Shown in pieces: positions 26,639 through 36,058 of a stretch of DNA of 64,000 bases. Position 1 is the first letter of the stretch. Each line of letters begins with the position of its first letter. Location: assembly GCF_023734775.1 (NCBI RefSeq), contig NZ_AP025732.1, forward strand, positions 1,550,001 to 1,614,000, read 5' to 3'. The notes below the pieces were generated by a model. The model worked only from the letters and a program-made list of their open reading frames with translations, was not told the DNA's origin and did no database searches. This DNA is from Nostoc cf. commune SO-36 (GTDB taxonomy: Bacteria; Cyanobacteriota; Cyanobacteriia; Cyanobacteriales; Nostocaceae). The translations under genes and the position numbers were made by a program.

Positions 26639-27957
26639 TTAGAGAACTCCACAAAAAAAATGATCCAATAGCTATGTGGGTTTAGCAAAAATTTCTACAA
26701 ACCATTTTCTGAGATTGGGGAGGCGGTGAATCTGTGTTTCAATTTCTGCCATAGCGGAGGTAGTAAGTTTAACTCCTGTAGAATAAACTGTTTCTACCAA
26801 TGTGACCACCGGATTTTTACCCTTAAATGTGAGAGTTTGGGCGAAATTCAGTACAGTCTCAACAGTGTCAAGTAAACTACCATTCCAATGCTGTTCTAAC
26901 CAGCCAAAACAACGTTCTATCGGGTTATATTTGCTATGATAAGGCGGATAATAAGCAAGTTGTAACGTCAGTTGAGATGATGTACCAAAATCTACAATCC
27001 GCTTCATAAATTGAGTGCGGCGAGAATTATTTTCAGGTCCATTATCCTGATTAATCACCAGTTTTTGAATATGAGCAAATCTGTGTTTGACAGTTTGCCA
27101 CCAGCTTTCAAGCAAATCAACAATACAATCAGCGGTTAATTTGGAAGAAACAAAGAATAAAAATAACTCGTTGTATTCAGGTATAAAAATGCCGTAGGGA
27201 ATCAGAGTTATCTCCGTCGGGAAGTCGTGGTCTACTGAGATGGTTGGCATTCGATTTTTACCCCCACGGTCAAATTCTCCAATCTTAACTGCTACCTTAG
27301 CATCAATGGAAATTCGCAGAGTATGAGGGTCATTGTCAGCTTCACTATTAATTTGTTCAACTTGTTCAAAAATCGCTTCTGTTTCGGGAATTTTCTTGAT
27401 AGGCTTGGTTTTCAGAACTCTTTTTAAGGTATAGCCTAAATCATTCAATTTTCGTCGAATTGTTTCTGATGAAGGTAGTTCTTCCTCTGTGTAACCAAAT
27501 TGTTCAATTAGTTGACGACGGACTTCGCTTGCCGTCATGCGTGTATACAAACGTATACTTTTAAAACTGGGGTCAGTTTGACTTTGTGGGTCTACTAACG
27601 ATTTTATATCCCTCAACAAGTTTGATAATTTTGCTTCAGCCCGCTTGCGTCCACTACGCCTGAAACCATCAATAAAAGGCTGACCACTCTCTAACTCCTG
27701 CATCCCTTTACGGATAGTGCGCCTATTCCATCCCAACTCCCTTTCCGCCACAGTTTGTCCACCTATTCCCAAACCTTTGACTACTTCTGCCATGAATTGT
27801 CTTCGGTCACTTCCCTTGAGTTTTTTCGCTGTTTTGATGTACAGAGATTTTAGGTGCGCGGTGAGTTGAATGATAGATTTTGGATACATGAGCTAGACTG
27901 CACACTGAATTTATCTTTCTCTTATCATAGGATCAATTATTCTGTGGAGTTCTCTAA
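26639..27957 (-). mobile_element. Insertion sequence, ISAzo13-like
   Basis: The element of about 1.32 kb encodes one transposase. Left end TTAGAGAACTCCACA (from 26639) and right end TGTGGAGTTCTCTAA (to 27957) are perfect inverted repeats, and the similarity continues imperfectly to ATGATCC/GGATCAAT. It interrupts the 3' end of cobM. No clear target duplication could be fixed because the terminal TTA/TAA could belong to either the element or the target. Confidence 0.88.
26672..27889 (-). CDS. ISAzo13-family transposase
   Basis: The protein of 405 residues appears full length. The N-terminal part has HTH-like content (LGIGGQTVAERELGWNRRT). The C-terminal half is a DDE-type catalytic core with RISIDAKVAVKIGEFDRGG (first Asp), LVINQDNGPENNSRRTQF (second Asp) and YYPPYHSKYNPIERCFGWL (Glu). 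It lies inside matched terminal inverted repeats, so the element may still be mobile. Confidence 0.9.
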   Translation of the reverse strand: MYPKSIIQLTAHLKSLYIKTAKKLKGSDRRQFMAEVVKGLGIGGQTVAERELGWNRRTIRKGMQELESGQPFIDGFRRSGRKRAEAKLSNLLRDIKSLVDPQSQTDPSFKSIRLYTRMTASEVRRQLIEQFGYTEEELPSSETIRRKLNDLGYTLKRVLKTKPIKKIPETEAIFEQVEQINSEADNDPHTLRISIDAKVAVKIGEFDRGGKNRMPTISVDHDFPTEITLIPYGIFIPEYNELFLFFVSSKLTADCIVDLLESWWQTVKHRFAHIQKLVINQDNGPENNSRRTQFMKRIVDFGTSSQLTLQLAYYPPYHSKYNPIERCFGWLEQHWNGSLLDTVETVLNFAQTLTFKGKNPVVTLVETVYSTGVKLTTSAMAEIETQIHRLPNLRKWFVEIFAKPT

Positions 27958-28779
27958 GTTATGAGATGAGCGAAACAGGCGATCGTATTCGGGATGATAT
28001 AAACGCGATCGCCCTTTTGTTGTTGAGAGTGCCGGACTGATTATATAAAGTGTAGTGCGAATGAGTTTTTCTTTATGAGTACATTCCGCCATTTGATTCA
28101 GGGGAACAACCCTGATTTTTTCATCGGGCCAGCCGATGCGAAAGCAAATTGCAATGGGGGTTTCGGCTGGGTAATGTTCGAGTAGTTTAGCTTGGGCATT
28201 TTCGACATGACGCGCACTGAGATATAGACAGAGGCTAGCCTGATGTGCTGCAAGAGAGGCTAATTCTTCAGTGGTGGGGACTTCTGTACGTCCACTGATC
28301 CGGGTCAAAATGATGGTTTGGACTAAACCGGGTACAGTCAGTTCTACCTTGAGTTTGGCAGCAGCAGCTTGAAAGGCGCTGATACCTGGTATGACTTCAA
28401 AAGGAACATTTGCCTCTGCGAGGAGGTGCATTTGCTCGTGGATGGCGCTGTAGAGACTAGGATCGCCAGAATGGAGCCGGACTAGAGATTTGCGCTGCGA
28501 TCGCACCCTATCGATCATAATTGGCAAAATCTCTTCTAAAGTCTGATTCGCAGTTTTAATTATCTCGGCATCTTTTCGGCAAAGTTCTAAAATTTGTTCC
28601 GGTATTAAAGAATCAGCAAATAAAATCACATCAGCAGCAGCCAGTAGTTTCTGGGCTTTCACCGTTAACAAATCAGGATCTCCAGGCCCTGCTCCCACAA
28701 TATACACAGATGCTTCTAGAGGAAATAGTGTTTTTTTTTCGCTCCCATATTCTGTATATTCACTTTTAAAAGAAAACAC
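27937..28779 (-). CDS. cobM: Precorrin-4 C11-methyltransferase, C-terminus altered by IS
   Basis: The protein of 280 residues is a tetrapyrrole (corrin) methylase. VYIVGAGPGDPDLLTVKAQK is the SAM-binding start, SLVRLHSGDPSLYSAIHEQM and FEVIPGISAFQAAAAKL are the family motifs, and ISGRTEVP is typical of CobM/CbiF. It methylates C11 in cobalamin ring synthesis. The start is GTG, with GAGGG just upstream. The last codons and the TAA lie within the right terminal repeat of the insertion sequence, so the extreme C-terminus has been replaced. The core fold ends well before, so function is probably kept. It may be cotranscribed with lgt upstream, with a 181-bp gap. Confidence 0.92.
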   Translation of the reverse strand: MFSFKSEYTEYGSEKKTLFPLEASVYIVGAGPGDPDLLTVKAQKLLAAADVILFADSLIPEQILELCRKDAEIIKTANQTLEEILPIMIDRVRSQRKSLVRLHSGDPSLYSAIHEQMHLLAEANVPFEVIPGISAFQAAAAKLKVELTVPGLVQTIILTRISGRTEVPTTEELASLAAHQASLCLYLSARHVENAQAKLLEHYPAETPIAICFRIGWPDEKIRVVPLNQMAECTHKEKLIRTTLYIISPALSTTKGRSRLYHPEYDRLFRSSHNLENSTE

Positions 28780-28877
28780 GGCAATCCCTCAAAAAATTTT
28801 TTTGATATTTTCTCAGTATCTTTCCGGATTTACCCTCGTTCCCTAGTAGAGAGTAATGGTAGATGCACCCTGGTTAA

Positions 28878-28913
28878 GCCCTAGAGAATATTCTGGGGCA
28901 TTTTTTATTTTTT
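28878..28913 (+). terminator. Orphan plus-strand intrinsic terminator
   Basis: GCCCTAGA pairs with TCTGGGGC around GAATAT and is followed by ATTTTTTATTTTTT. It reads toward the lgt 3' end, but no plus-strand gene lies upstream, so it may end an unannotated small RNA or an antisense transcript over the cobM 5' region. Confidence 0.5.
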
Positions 28914-28960
28914 AGTCATTGGGCATTAGTTATTCTTTCTCCCCTGCTCCCCCTACTCCT

Positions 28961-29836
28961 TCATCTCCCACTCTCCCCATTTTCGTTAGGAGTAGGAACT
29001 ACATCGGGTAAAGGGCGTTTGAGTAAGTAAAGCCAAGCTAATCCAACTAGTCCTAATAAAATTCCTAGACTACTAACTACTTGTGCTATCCGTAACGGCC
29101 CCAGCATCAAGCTATCAGTACGAAAACCTTCAATCCACAAGCGTCCTAAGCTGTAGGCTGGCCAGTAAACTAGAAACAGTGTGCCTACCTTCAAACGTGG
29201 CTTACCGGCTAAAGACCGAAAAAACAACGTTATTAGTAGTGTAAACACCATCAAATTCCATAGAGATTCGTAGAGGAAGGTGGGATGAAAATAATCGAAA
29301 CTAACATACGCTAGAGGACGATGGTCTGGTGGAATATACAGCTTCCAGGGTAAATTAGTCGGATCGCCAAAAGCTTCAGAATTAAAGAAATTACCCCAAC
29401 GTCCGATCGCCTGCCCTAAAATCAGCGAAGGTGCTACTAAATCTGCCAGTTGCCAAAAAGAAACCTGCTTGATTTTGGCAAAGATTAACGCAGCCAAAAC
29501 GCCACCAAGAATTGCTCCATGAATGGCAATACCTCCTTCCCAGATAGCAAATATTTTTCCTGGAGTTGGGGCATATTTTGACCACTCAAAGAAAACGTAA
29601 TATAGTCGTGCGCCAGGAATTGCCCCAATCAACAACCAAAAGAACAAGTCCCCTAGCAACTCAGGATTAACATTGCGGCGCTTTGCCAATTCCTGAGAAA
29701 GGATCACGCCAATTAACACTGCTGTGGCAATCAACAAGCCATACCAACGGATAGTTAGTGGCCCTATTTTCACCAGAACAGATCCTGGAGAAGTAAATTG
29801 AAACGCCAAGGGCAAGGTGGAAAAATCCAGTGCCAT
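28961..29836 (-). CDS. lgt: Prolipoprotein diacylglyceryl transferase
   Basis: This 291-residue polytopic membrane protein has about seven hydrophobic segments. The signature [13 protein letters not shown] (with GQAI just before) and the nearby [12 protein letters not shown] and [15 protein letters not shown] match Lgt. It transfers diacylglycerol from phosphatidylglycerol to the lipobox Cys of prolipoproteins, the first step of lipoprotein maturation, in the cytoplasmic membrane. The small lipoprotein at the start of this window would be a substrate type. The ATG at 29836 starts [18 protein letters not shown]. Confidence 0.95.
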   Translation of the reverse strand: MALDFSTLPLAFQFTSPGSVLVKIGPLTIRWYGLLIATAVLIGVILSQELAKRRNVNPELLGDLFFWLLIGAIPGARLYYVFFEWSKYAPTPGKIFAIWEGGIAIHGAILGGVLAALIFAKIKQVSFWQLADLVAPSLILGQAIGRWGNFFNSEAFGDPTNLPWKLYIPPDHRPLAYVSFDYFHPTFLYESLWNLMVFTLLITLFFRSLAGKPRLKVGTLFLVYWPAYSLGRLWIEGFRTDSLMLGPLRIAQVVSSLGILLGLVGLAWLYLLKRPLPDVVPTPNENGESGR

Positions 29837-30133
29837 GAAAAATTACCTAGAAAAGTTCGTTAACTACCCGCGCACTTTGCTAAGTACGGAGTTTTTTGTG
29901 CCTTGAATACTATAACTACACTTCAATCCTCCACAACGAATTGTGCGGACGTAGGTAAAAATCCAGTATTCATATTTAGGAGTCTAGTTCCTAAAGCCTA
30001 GTTGAGCATAACTAGTGCCACTAAAACAATTGGGTTTAGCATTCTTACCGAGAGCGCAAGATGGTAAATTTGAGTAAGTTACACAAAACAGTTTCGATAT
30101 AATCACCTAAACTACTTTGATATATTTAAAATT

Positions 30134-30685
30134 GTGATTGCTATTTATCCTGGTAGCTTCGACCCCATTACCTTAGGACACCTTGACCTTATCGGGCGCA
30201 GTAGTCGGCTGTTTGAGCAGGTGATTGTCGCGGTACTGCGGAACCCTAATAAAATGCCACTTTTTAGTGTGGAGCAACGGTTAAATCAAATCACTCTCTC
30301 TACCCAACATCTACCTAATGTAGGAGTTGACAGCTTTGATGGTCTTACTGTCAACTATGCTCAAATGCGACAAGCACAAGTTTTGATCCGGGGCTTACGG
30401 GCTGTGTCAGATTTTGAAGTGGAACTGCAAATGGCTCACACCAATAAAACTCTTTCTACCCAAATAGAAACAGTTTTTCTTGCAACCTCAAATGAGTATA
30501 GTTTTTTAAGTAGTAGTGTGGTAAAAGAGATTGCAAGGTTTGGTGGCTCTATCGATCATCTCGTTCCCCCACACATTGCCCTAGATATATACCAATGCTA
30601 CAATCAGAAATTTCCAATGTTGAACCCAATCTCAACGGAAGCAATCCCCCCCCTCAAGAATATCTCAGTGGAGAGGGAAGCATAG
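30134..30685 (+). CDS. coaD: Phosphopantetheine adenylyltransferase
   Basis: The protein has 183 residues. The nucleotidyltransferase motif is [15 protein letters not shown] (T-x-GH). [18 protein letters not shown] and [12 protein letters not shown] are typical of CoaD. It makes dephospho-CoA from 4'-phosphopantetheine and ATP. The start is GTG at 30134 (read VIAIYPGSF). The C-terminal tail (about 165-183) is longer than the enzyme core and overlaps the next gene by 91 bp in another frame. Confidence 0.94.
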   Translation: MIAIYPGSFDPITLGHLDLIGRSSRLFEQVIVAVLRNPNKMPLFSVEQRLNQITLSTQHLPNVGVDSFDGLTVNYAQMRQAQVLIRGLRAVSDFEVELQMAHTNKTLSTQIETVFLATSNEYSFLSSSVVKEIARFGGSIDHLVPPHIALDIYQCYNQKFPMLNPISTEAIPPLKNISVEREA

Positions 30686-31263
30686 ATATTCAGCAGGAAC
30701 TCAACCGCCTAGAGGAAATGGTTCTCTCTAGTCTCAGGATTCCTCTCACGGGACGCACGCTCATAGATGAAGAAAAGCTGCTGGATCAGCTTGATTACAT
30801 CCGGCTAGCTTTACCATCACTTTTTCAAGAAGCAGCAGTGATTCTGGAACAAAAGGATGAAATTCTACTAGAAGCGGAAGAGTATGGACAGCAGGTTGTT
30901 GAGGCCGCGCAAGCAAAAAGAGCGCAAATTTTAGCTGAAAGCGATATTATTCAACACGCAGAACAAGAAGCTGAACAACTGCGGCGACAAGTGCAACAAG
31001 AGTGTGAGGTAATAATGCAAGAAACCCTCGCCGAGATTGACCGCAAGCGGTATGCTTGTCAGCAAGAGTTAGAGCTTATGAGGCAAACTGCGATCGCTCA
31101 CGCTCAAGAAATTGAAGATGGTGCTGATGCTTATGCCGATGGCGTTTTGGGAAATATCGAGCAGGATCTCAAAGAGATGTTGCGAATTATCACCAACGGA
31201 CGGCAACAACTGCAAATTGATAACCTCACACAGCGTAATTCACCTCCTGGTAAAAAAAGATAG
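30595..31263 (+). CDS. Coiled-coil DivIVA-like protein
   Basis: The protein of 222 residues has a predicted disordered N-terminus, then [20 protein letters not shown] and a long continuous helix (about 80-205; for example [20 protein letters not shown]). This resembles DivIVA-like and ATP-synthase-b-like coiled coils. Proteins of this kind next to coaD in cyanobacteria are usually annotated DivIVA-domain; the role is unproven. The ATG at 30595 lies within coaD. No later start has a good ribosome-binding site, so the overlap is accepted with caution. Confidence 0.7.
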   Translation: MLQSEISNVEPNLNGSNPPPQEYLSGEGSIDIQQELNRLEEMVLSSLRIPLTGRTLIDEEKLLDQLDYIRLALPSLFQEAAVILEQKDEILLEAEEYGQQVVEAAQAKRAQILAESDIIQHAEQEAEQLRRQVQQECEVIMQETLAEIDRKRYACQQELELMRQTAIAHAQEIEDGADAYADGVLGNIEQDLKEMLRIITNGRQQLQIDNLTQRNSPPGKKR

Positions 31264-31440
31264 AGGTTCCAACCAGAGATGAGGAAAAATTATCGGTTGG
31301 GTTTCGCTATTGCTTAACCCAACAATTTCAATTAACGAAGACTTTTTGAGATTAAATATAGCTGGTTAAATTGGAATTAATTATTGAGAGCGATCGCCCC
31401 ATCTACCTACAGTAATTTCTTTTTATATATAAATATTAAT

Positions 31441-31470
31441 AATCCTTAATAGTATTCACTATTAAGGATT
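31441..31470. terminator. Perfect 13-bp inverted repeat between convergent genes
   Basis: AATCCTTAATAGT and ACTATTAAGGATT enclose ATTC. It separates the DivIVA-like gene (+) from the ParR-like gene (-). On the minus strand an AT-rich tail follows, which fits a bidirectional terminator. Confidence 0.6.
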
Positions 31471-31511
31471 GTTGAGAGGAGCAAAAAACTGCTCACGAAC
31501 CTGATTGTTCC

Positions 31512-31991
<480 letters not shown>

Positions 31992-31996
31992 CAGCT

Positions 31997-33151
31997 TTAT
32001 GCCCTAGCAGCGCGATTGGAGGATAATTGTGCCTCTCCATAAATATACTGCCCCAAAGCATTCGCCTGTCGTGAAGGTGCTGCTAAATGAGCATTAATCT
32101 TTGCTTCTTTGAGCAAACGTTGAACGTCGTCCCAGAAGAACTCACCACCCCCGCCAGTGAGAATCACATCGGTGACACGTTCTGGCAACCAAGCTAGCAC
32201 ACGGCTACAGATTTCGCGCGAAAACATCTCTGTAAGGTTAGGAAGAAAATCATCTAGGTTGGTGGGCTTGCTAGCGCCTTTAGGACGGTAATAGCGTTCA
32301 CCTCTGGGTTTGTTAACAGCAGAAATCAGCGCTAGAGATTGACTATCTGCTCCCTCGATTTCGGCAGACACAAGTTCATAAAACTTATTCATCCCAAAAT
32401 CTTCGCTCCTAGAAGCACCTCTGGCAAAACGGAAGTTATCTACCATTAAAAGATCAACGGTTTGATGTCCAATATCGACGATCGCCACCGATATTTTTGT
32501 AAAATCCGGACTGCCAGGACTTTTCTTGGGTTGAGCTTCAGACCATAGCAGGCTGCCGTAGCCTTCTGGCATTACCCACACCTTACTAACATTCAGTGAT
32601 ACAGATTCGCCTCGGAAGTTCAACACATGAGGGCCACCGACTTGGCTAATCAACTGTGCTTTTTCCTTTTCAAATTGCTCTAAGGAAAGGAAAGGCAGAC
32701 CCAGTACGACTGAGATATCATCTCTAAGTTTAAAGTATCCAGCACTTGCTAACACTTTTACTAGTGCAGACTCTACCTTAGATTGGCCTACTCCTAGATT
32801 CGCCCCAAAATCTGCTGCCAATTGACCAACAGCATATCCATTTCCTTGATACTCCAGCCACAAATCCATTAAGGGGTCAGTAGCCCTGGCTTCAAAAACA
32901 CCACCGCGTACTTGTTCTATTGACATCTGCTTGACGTTGGCAGGTACGAACACCACATTGCCGGGTTCACGACTCACACAAGTTTTTGTGGAAGTTCTGC
33001 CTAAATCAACGCTGAGAATGGTTTTCCCCGGAACACTGCCTGTTTTGGGAGGATTATTATTAACAGCATTCATGGGAGTCGATGCTGACACTCTATTCAT
33101 GGGTATAGCAGCAGCATTGATAGGGGTAGCGGCGGAAGGTTGGTCTGTCAT
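31997..33151 (-). CDS. ParM/CorM-like actin-family ATPase
   Basis: The protein of 384 residues has an Asn/Pro-rich flexible N-terminus (1-42), then actin-superfamily motifs: phosphate-1 loop TILSVDLGRTSTKTCV (about 44-59), phosphate-2 loop VAIVDIGHQTVDLLMV (about 225-240) and adenosine loop DVILTGGGGEFFWDD (about 335-350). It is of the ParM/archaeal-actin type (StbA-like), not MreB or FtsA. The gene is chromosomal by context, flanked by coaD and oxidoreductase genes with no plasmid functions nearby, and is followed immediately by its ParR-like partner. It is predicted to form cytoplasmic filaments. Confidence 0.82.
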   Translation of the reverse strand: MTDQPSAATPINAAAIPMNRVSASTPMNAVNNNPPKTGSVPGKTILSVDLGRTSTKTCVSREPGNVVFVPANVKQMSIEQVRGGVFEARATDPLMDLWLEYQGNGYAVGQLAADFGANLGVGQSKVESALVKVLASAGYFKLRDDISVVLGLPFLSLEQFEKEKAQLISQVGGPHVLNFRGESVSLNVSKVWVMPEGYGSLLWSEAQPKKSPGSPDFTKISVAIVDIGHQTVDLLMVDNFRFARGASRSEDFGMNKFYELVSAEIEGADSQSLALISAVNKPRGERYYRPKGASKPTNLDDFLPNLTEMFSREICSRVLAWLPERVTDVILTGGGGEFFWDDVQRLLKEAKINAHLAAPSRQANALGQYIYGEAQLSSNRAARA

Positions 33152-33391
33152 GAAAGCTCCTAGTTCAAACTTAACTGTAAAAAGTTGTCATGCTCATCTT
33201 ACAAAAATGCGAGCAACCAGAAATTCTAGGTTGCGTCAAGTGTAGCTAGAAATACGCCAAAAATTAATTCGGGCGATACCTCCGATAAGCTCATGCCAAC
33301 GCACATCTAGTATTATTTGGCATAGTGTAGGCGAATTTTGGCCAGATGTAACCCCTGCTTTCACTGCTTTCAAACCAAAAGCGTCCGTGTT

Positions 33392-33703
33392 TCATCTTCT
33401 AGTACGTCTTAACTGGCGCTTGAATATCCAGAAAACAAATACTAGAACCAAACCCCCAAGTACGATTTTGGATACAGGAGCAAGGTACTTGTCCACAAGT
33501 TCATACTGACTACCTAATGCGTATCCTGAGTATGTTAGCAAGCCCACCCAAGCAGCGCTACCTACTGTTGTATAAAACAAGAATGGTAGCAAGGGCATAT
33601 TGCTGATCCCGGCGGGAACAGAAATCAAAGTGCGGATTCCTGGTACAAGGCGACCAATTAATACTGCTGTTCTACTTCGTCGGTCAAACCTTTTGTTTGC
33701 CAA
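33392..33703 (-). pseudogene. DedA-family membrane protein, 5' truncated
   Basis: The 103 residues match only the C-terminal half of DedA/VTT proteins (RTAVLIGRLVPGIRTLISVP, AGISNMPLLPFLFYTTVGSA, two membrane helices and a basic end). The N-terminal half, including the first re-entrant helix and its acidic residues, is missing, since the family is usually about 200 residues. The only start is a TTG. Immediately upstream lies an inverted repeat (33705-33757), and the sequence beyond it does not encode the missing half in any frame I checked. Confidence 0.75.
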
Positions 33704-33704
33704 T

Positions 33705-33757
33705 TTTTTAGATCCCCCTTAGTCGGTTTTTTAAAAGGACTAAAGAGGATCTAAAAA
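33705..33757. repeat. Palindromic element at the DedA truncation point
   Basis: TTTTTAGATCCCCCTTAGTC is mirrored by GACTAAAGAGGATCTAAAAA, giving an approximately 20-bp imperfect stem. It abuts the truncated DedA frame and is probably a small mobile palindrome. Confidence 0.65.
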
Positions 33758-33927
33758 TTTGATGGCAAATTTCAAATCATACTTTAAGGTTTTTTTGTGA
33801 GGTTGATGCTGTGAGGAAGCAGGGGGAGAAAGAGCTATTTAGTAATAAATTAAGTAATGCTAAGTAATGCTTCCTCGTCCCCTACTTCGCCTGCTTATGC
33901 GAACCGTATCGCCCCTCATTTCCTCTT

Positions 33928-35010
33928 CTAGGCTGTCGGGGTCAATGATTGTACCCTTGGTTCCGATTGCCAGTCTAAGGGATTCCAAACTCGATCTTCC
34001 AGAGCCATTTGCTCAATTAAACTTGCCAGTCTCAGGGCTTTGAGAGCTTGTTCACCACCCACTGAGGGTTGATTGCCACCATGTACGCAGTTGACAAAAT
34101 GTTCTAATTCTGCACTCAGGGGTTGAATATTGCTGGTGTAGACTTTTTCAATTACACCATCTTGCCTGTAAAGTACTTGTCGGTGGTCGGTGAGAGAATT
34201 GGCAGTGGTTTGTCGGTGAATCAAAATTTCATTCTTGAGGAAATCTGCCTCAGTAAATGAATTTTTGCAATGGGCGACAATCCGGCGAATTTTGCGGTGG
34301 GTGACTTTACTGGCAGTCAGAGTCGCAACAATACCATTGGCAAACCCCAAGGTGGCAGTTACGTAATCTAAATAACCAGAGTCTAGGGCACGAGAACCGC
34401 TAGCAGTCAATTTTGTAACTGGAGAAGCAGCTAATTCTAGAAGTAGGTCGATGTCATGGATCATTAAATCCAGCACAACCGAAACATCATTTGCCCGATC
34501 TGAGTAAGGACTCATTCTATGGGCTTCTAACGCCAGCAATTCCTCTGTTTTTAGAACTTGGCTCAGTTCTTTAAAAGCTGGGTTAAAACGCTCAATATGA
34601 CCTACTTGCAGGATACATTGAGACTCAGCGGCGGCATTTACTAAAGACTCTGCCTCAGAAATACTAGCTGCGATCGGTTTTTCAATCAAAACATGAATTC
34701 CCGCTAACAGACAGTTGATACCCACGGCATAGTGCAGACGGGTGGGAACAGCTACACAAACTGCTTCCACAAGGGGTAGCAGGTCACAGTAATCTTCAAA
34801 AAAACGCACCTTGTACTTGCTGGCAGTTTCTAACCCTCGCTCAACGTTAATATCTGCCACTCCGACTAGTTCAACATCTTTCATTGAACTCAGCACGCGA
34901 GCGTGGTGTTGTCCCATGTTACCCACTCCAATCACGCCTATGCGGATTGGTCGTGGTTGGTTGCGCTGTGTATATAGATTCGATTCTGCCACTGACATGC
35001 TATCTTGCAC
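33928..35010 (-). CDS. Gfo/Idh/MocA-family NAD(P)-dependent oxidoreductase
   Basis: The protein of about 360 residues has the dinucleotide-binding motif IRIGVIGVGNMGQHHARVL, VADINVERG at the end of beta-2, and the catalytic-region motif HVLIEKPIA (EKP). GHIERFNPAF is reminiscent of the N-acyl-glucosamine 3-dehydrogenase subgroup. The substrate is probably a sugar or nucleotide sugar. The GTG at 35010 has GAGGAG 9 nt upstream; an ATG at 34998 (MSVAESN) is the alternative. A TTG at 35034 lies before the Shine-Dalgarno and is rejected. It is monocistronic and divergent from queC. Confidence 0.88.
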   Translation of the reverse strand: MQDSMSVAESNLYTQRNQPRPIRIGVIGVGNMGQHHARVLSSMKDVELVGVADINVERGLETASKYKVRFFEDYCDLLPLVEAVCVAVPTRLHYAVGINCLLAGIHVLIEKPIAASISEAESLVNAAAESQCILQVGHIERFNPAFKELSQVLKTEELLALEAHRMSPYSDRANDVSVVLDLMIHDIDLLLELAASPVTKLTASGSRALDSGYLDYVTATLGFANGIVATLTASKVTHRKIRRIVAHCKNSFTEADFLKNEILIHRQTTANSLTDHRQVLYRQDGVIEKVYTSNIQPLSAELEHFVNCVHGGNQPSVGGEQALKALRLASLIEQMALEDRVWNPLDWQSEPRVQSLTPTA

Positions 35011-35349
35011 TATTATTCTCTCCTCAACCACCAAATTTAGAGACGCTACGGACGTTGGCGTTTATACTTGAAAGCCGGTTACGATCCGTCTAAAACCATC
35101 CAGATGGTAACATAGAGCCTATGTTTATGAAGAATTTCAAAGTTTGTGATCGGTTCCCGTAATCCAAATATCTTTTGTATAGATATTTCAGGTTTGTTTT
35201 GGATTTTGTACTTTCTCCAAAAAATATATGTCTTTTGATTAAGTTTAAAAAATTTAGTAAGACCTAAGTATAAATTATCCTTGGCATTGCTTTCTGGCAT
35301 CTTGTTAAGGTCTGATTTAGCGATTTGAAATCCAAAATTTGCAACCGAG
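35011..35349. other. Divergent promoter region of the oxidoreductase and queC
   Basis: The region is AT-rich. I looked for a preQ1 riboswitch aptamer in the queC leader and did not find its conserved core. A minus-strand frame here has no protein-like features. Confidence 0.4.
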
Positions 35350-36027
35350 ATGAAAGCTGTAATTCTGTTATCTGGGGGATTGGACTCTTCCACAATTCTG
35401 TATCAAGCTAAGGCTGATGGCTGTGAATGTCATGCGATTTCCTTTGATTACCAGCAGCGACACCGACGAGAGTTAGAGTCAGCCTTGACTGTTGCTCAAA
35501 AAGCAGCGATCGCAAAACATCAGGTGGTTAATTTTGACTTACGACAATGGGGCGGTTCTGCACTTACCGATGATGCCATTGATTTACCCCAGGAGCGATC
35601 GCTGGATGAAATGTCTCAAAATATTCCTGTCACTTATGTTCCGGCTCGTAATACCATCTTTTTAAGTTTTGCTCTGGGTTATGCAGAAGCGATCGCAGCA
35701 GAGCGTGTCTATATTGGTGTCAATGCTTTAGATTACTCAGGATATCCTGATTGTCGCCCCGACTATATCCAAGCAATGCAAGAAGTTTATCGCCTGGGAA
35801 CCAAACAAGGGCGTGAGGGGCAACCAATTAATATTGTTGCACCCCTAATCAATCTGAAAAAAACCGAAATCATCCAACTGGGCAACCAATTGGGAGTTCC
35901 TTGGGAGCTAACTTGGTCTTGCTATGCTGGTGATGATATCGCCTGTGGTGTATGTGATTCTTGTCGCTTGCGGCTAGCAGCTTTTGCCGAATTGGGACTG
36001 GTTGATCCAGTGGCCTATGCTTCTTGA
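35350..36027 (+). CDS. queC: 7-cyano-7-deazaguanine synthase
   Basis: The 225-residue protein has the PP-loop ATP motif LLSGGLDSST (about 7-16), the family segment YVPARNTIFLSFALGYAEA, GVNALDYSGYPDCRP, and a C-terminal zinc site (CYAGDDIACGVCDSCRLR, four Cys). It converts 7-carboxy-7-deazaguanine to preQ0 with ammonia and ATP in queuosine synthesis. GAG precedes the ATG. It is a single-gene unit with a terminator hairpin directly after it. Confidence 0.95.
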   Translation: MKAVILLSGGLDSSTILYQAKADGCECHAISFDYQQRHRRELESALTVAQKAAIAKHQVVNFDLRQWGGSALTDDAIDLPQERSLDEMSQNIPVTYVPARNTIFLSFALGYAEAIAAERVYIGVNALDYSGYPDCRPDYIQAMQEVYRLGTKQGREGQPINIVAPLINLKKTEIIQLGNQLGVPWELTWSCYAGDDIACGVCDSCRLRLAAFAELGLVDPVAYAS

Positions 36028-36030
36028 ATG

Positions 36031-36058
36031 AGGAGTTAAAATTCATAACTCCTAACTT
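36031..36058. terminator. Hairpin after queC
   Basis: AGGAGTTA pairs with TAACTCCT and is followed by AACTTTT. It sits between the convergent queC and CNNM-type genes. Confidence 0.6.

Noticed and set aside
28780..28960. Cobalamin riboswitch in front of cobM
   Set aside because: I looked for the conserved B12-box core in the leader and did not find it.
35035..35349. PreQ1 riboswitch in front of queC
   Set aside because: The short conserved aptamer core was not seen between the divergent start codons.
35079..35393. Minus-strand frame of 104 codons before queC
   Set aside because: It overlaps the queC start on the opposite strand, has AT-driven composition and no domain.
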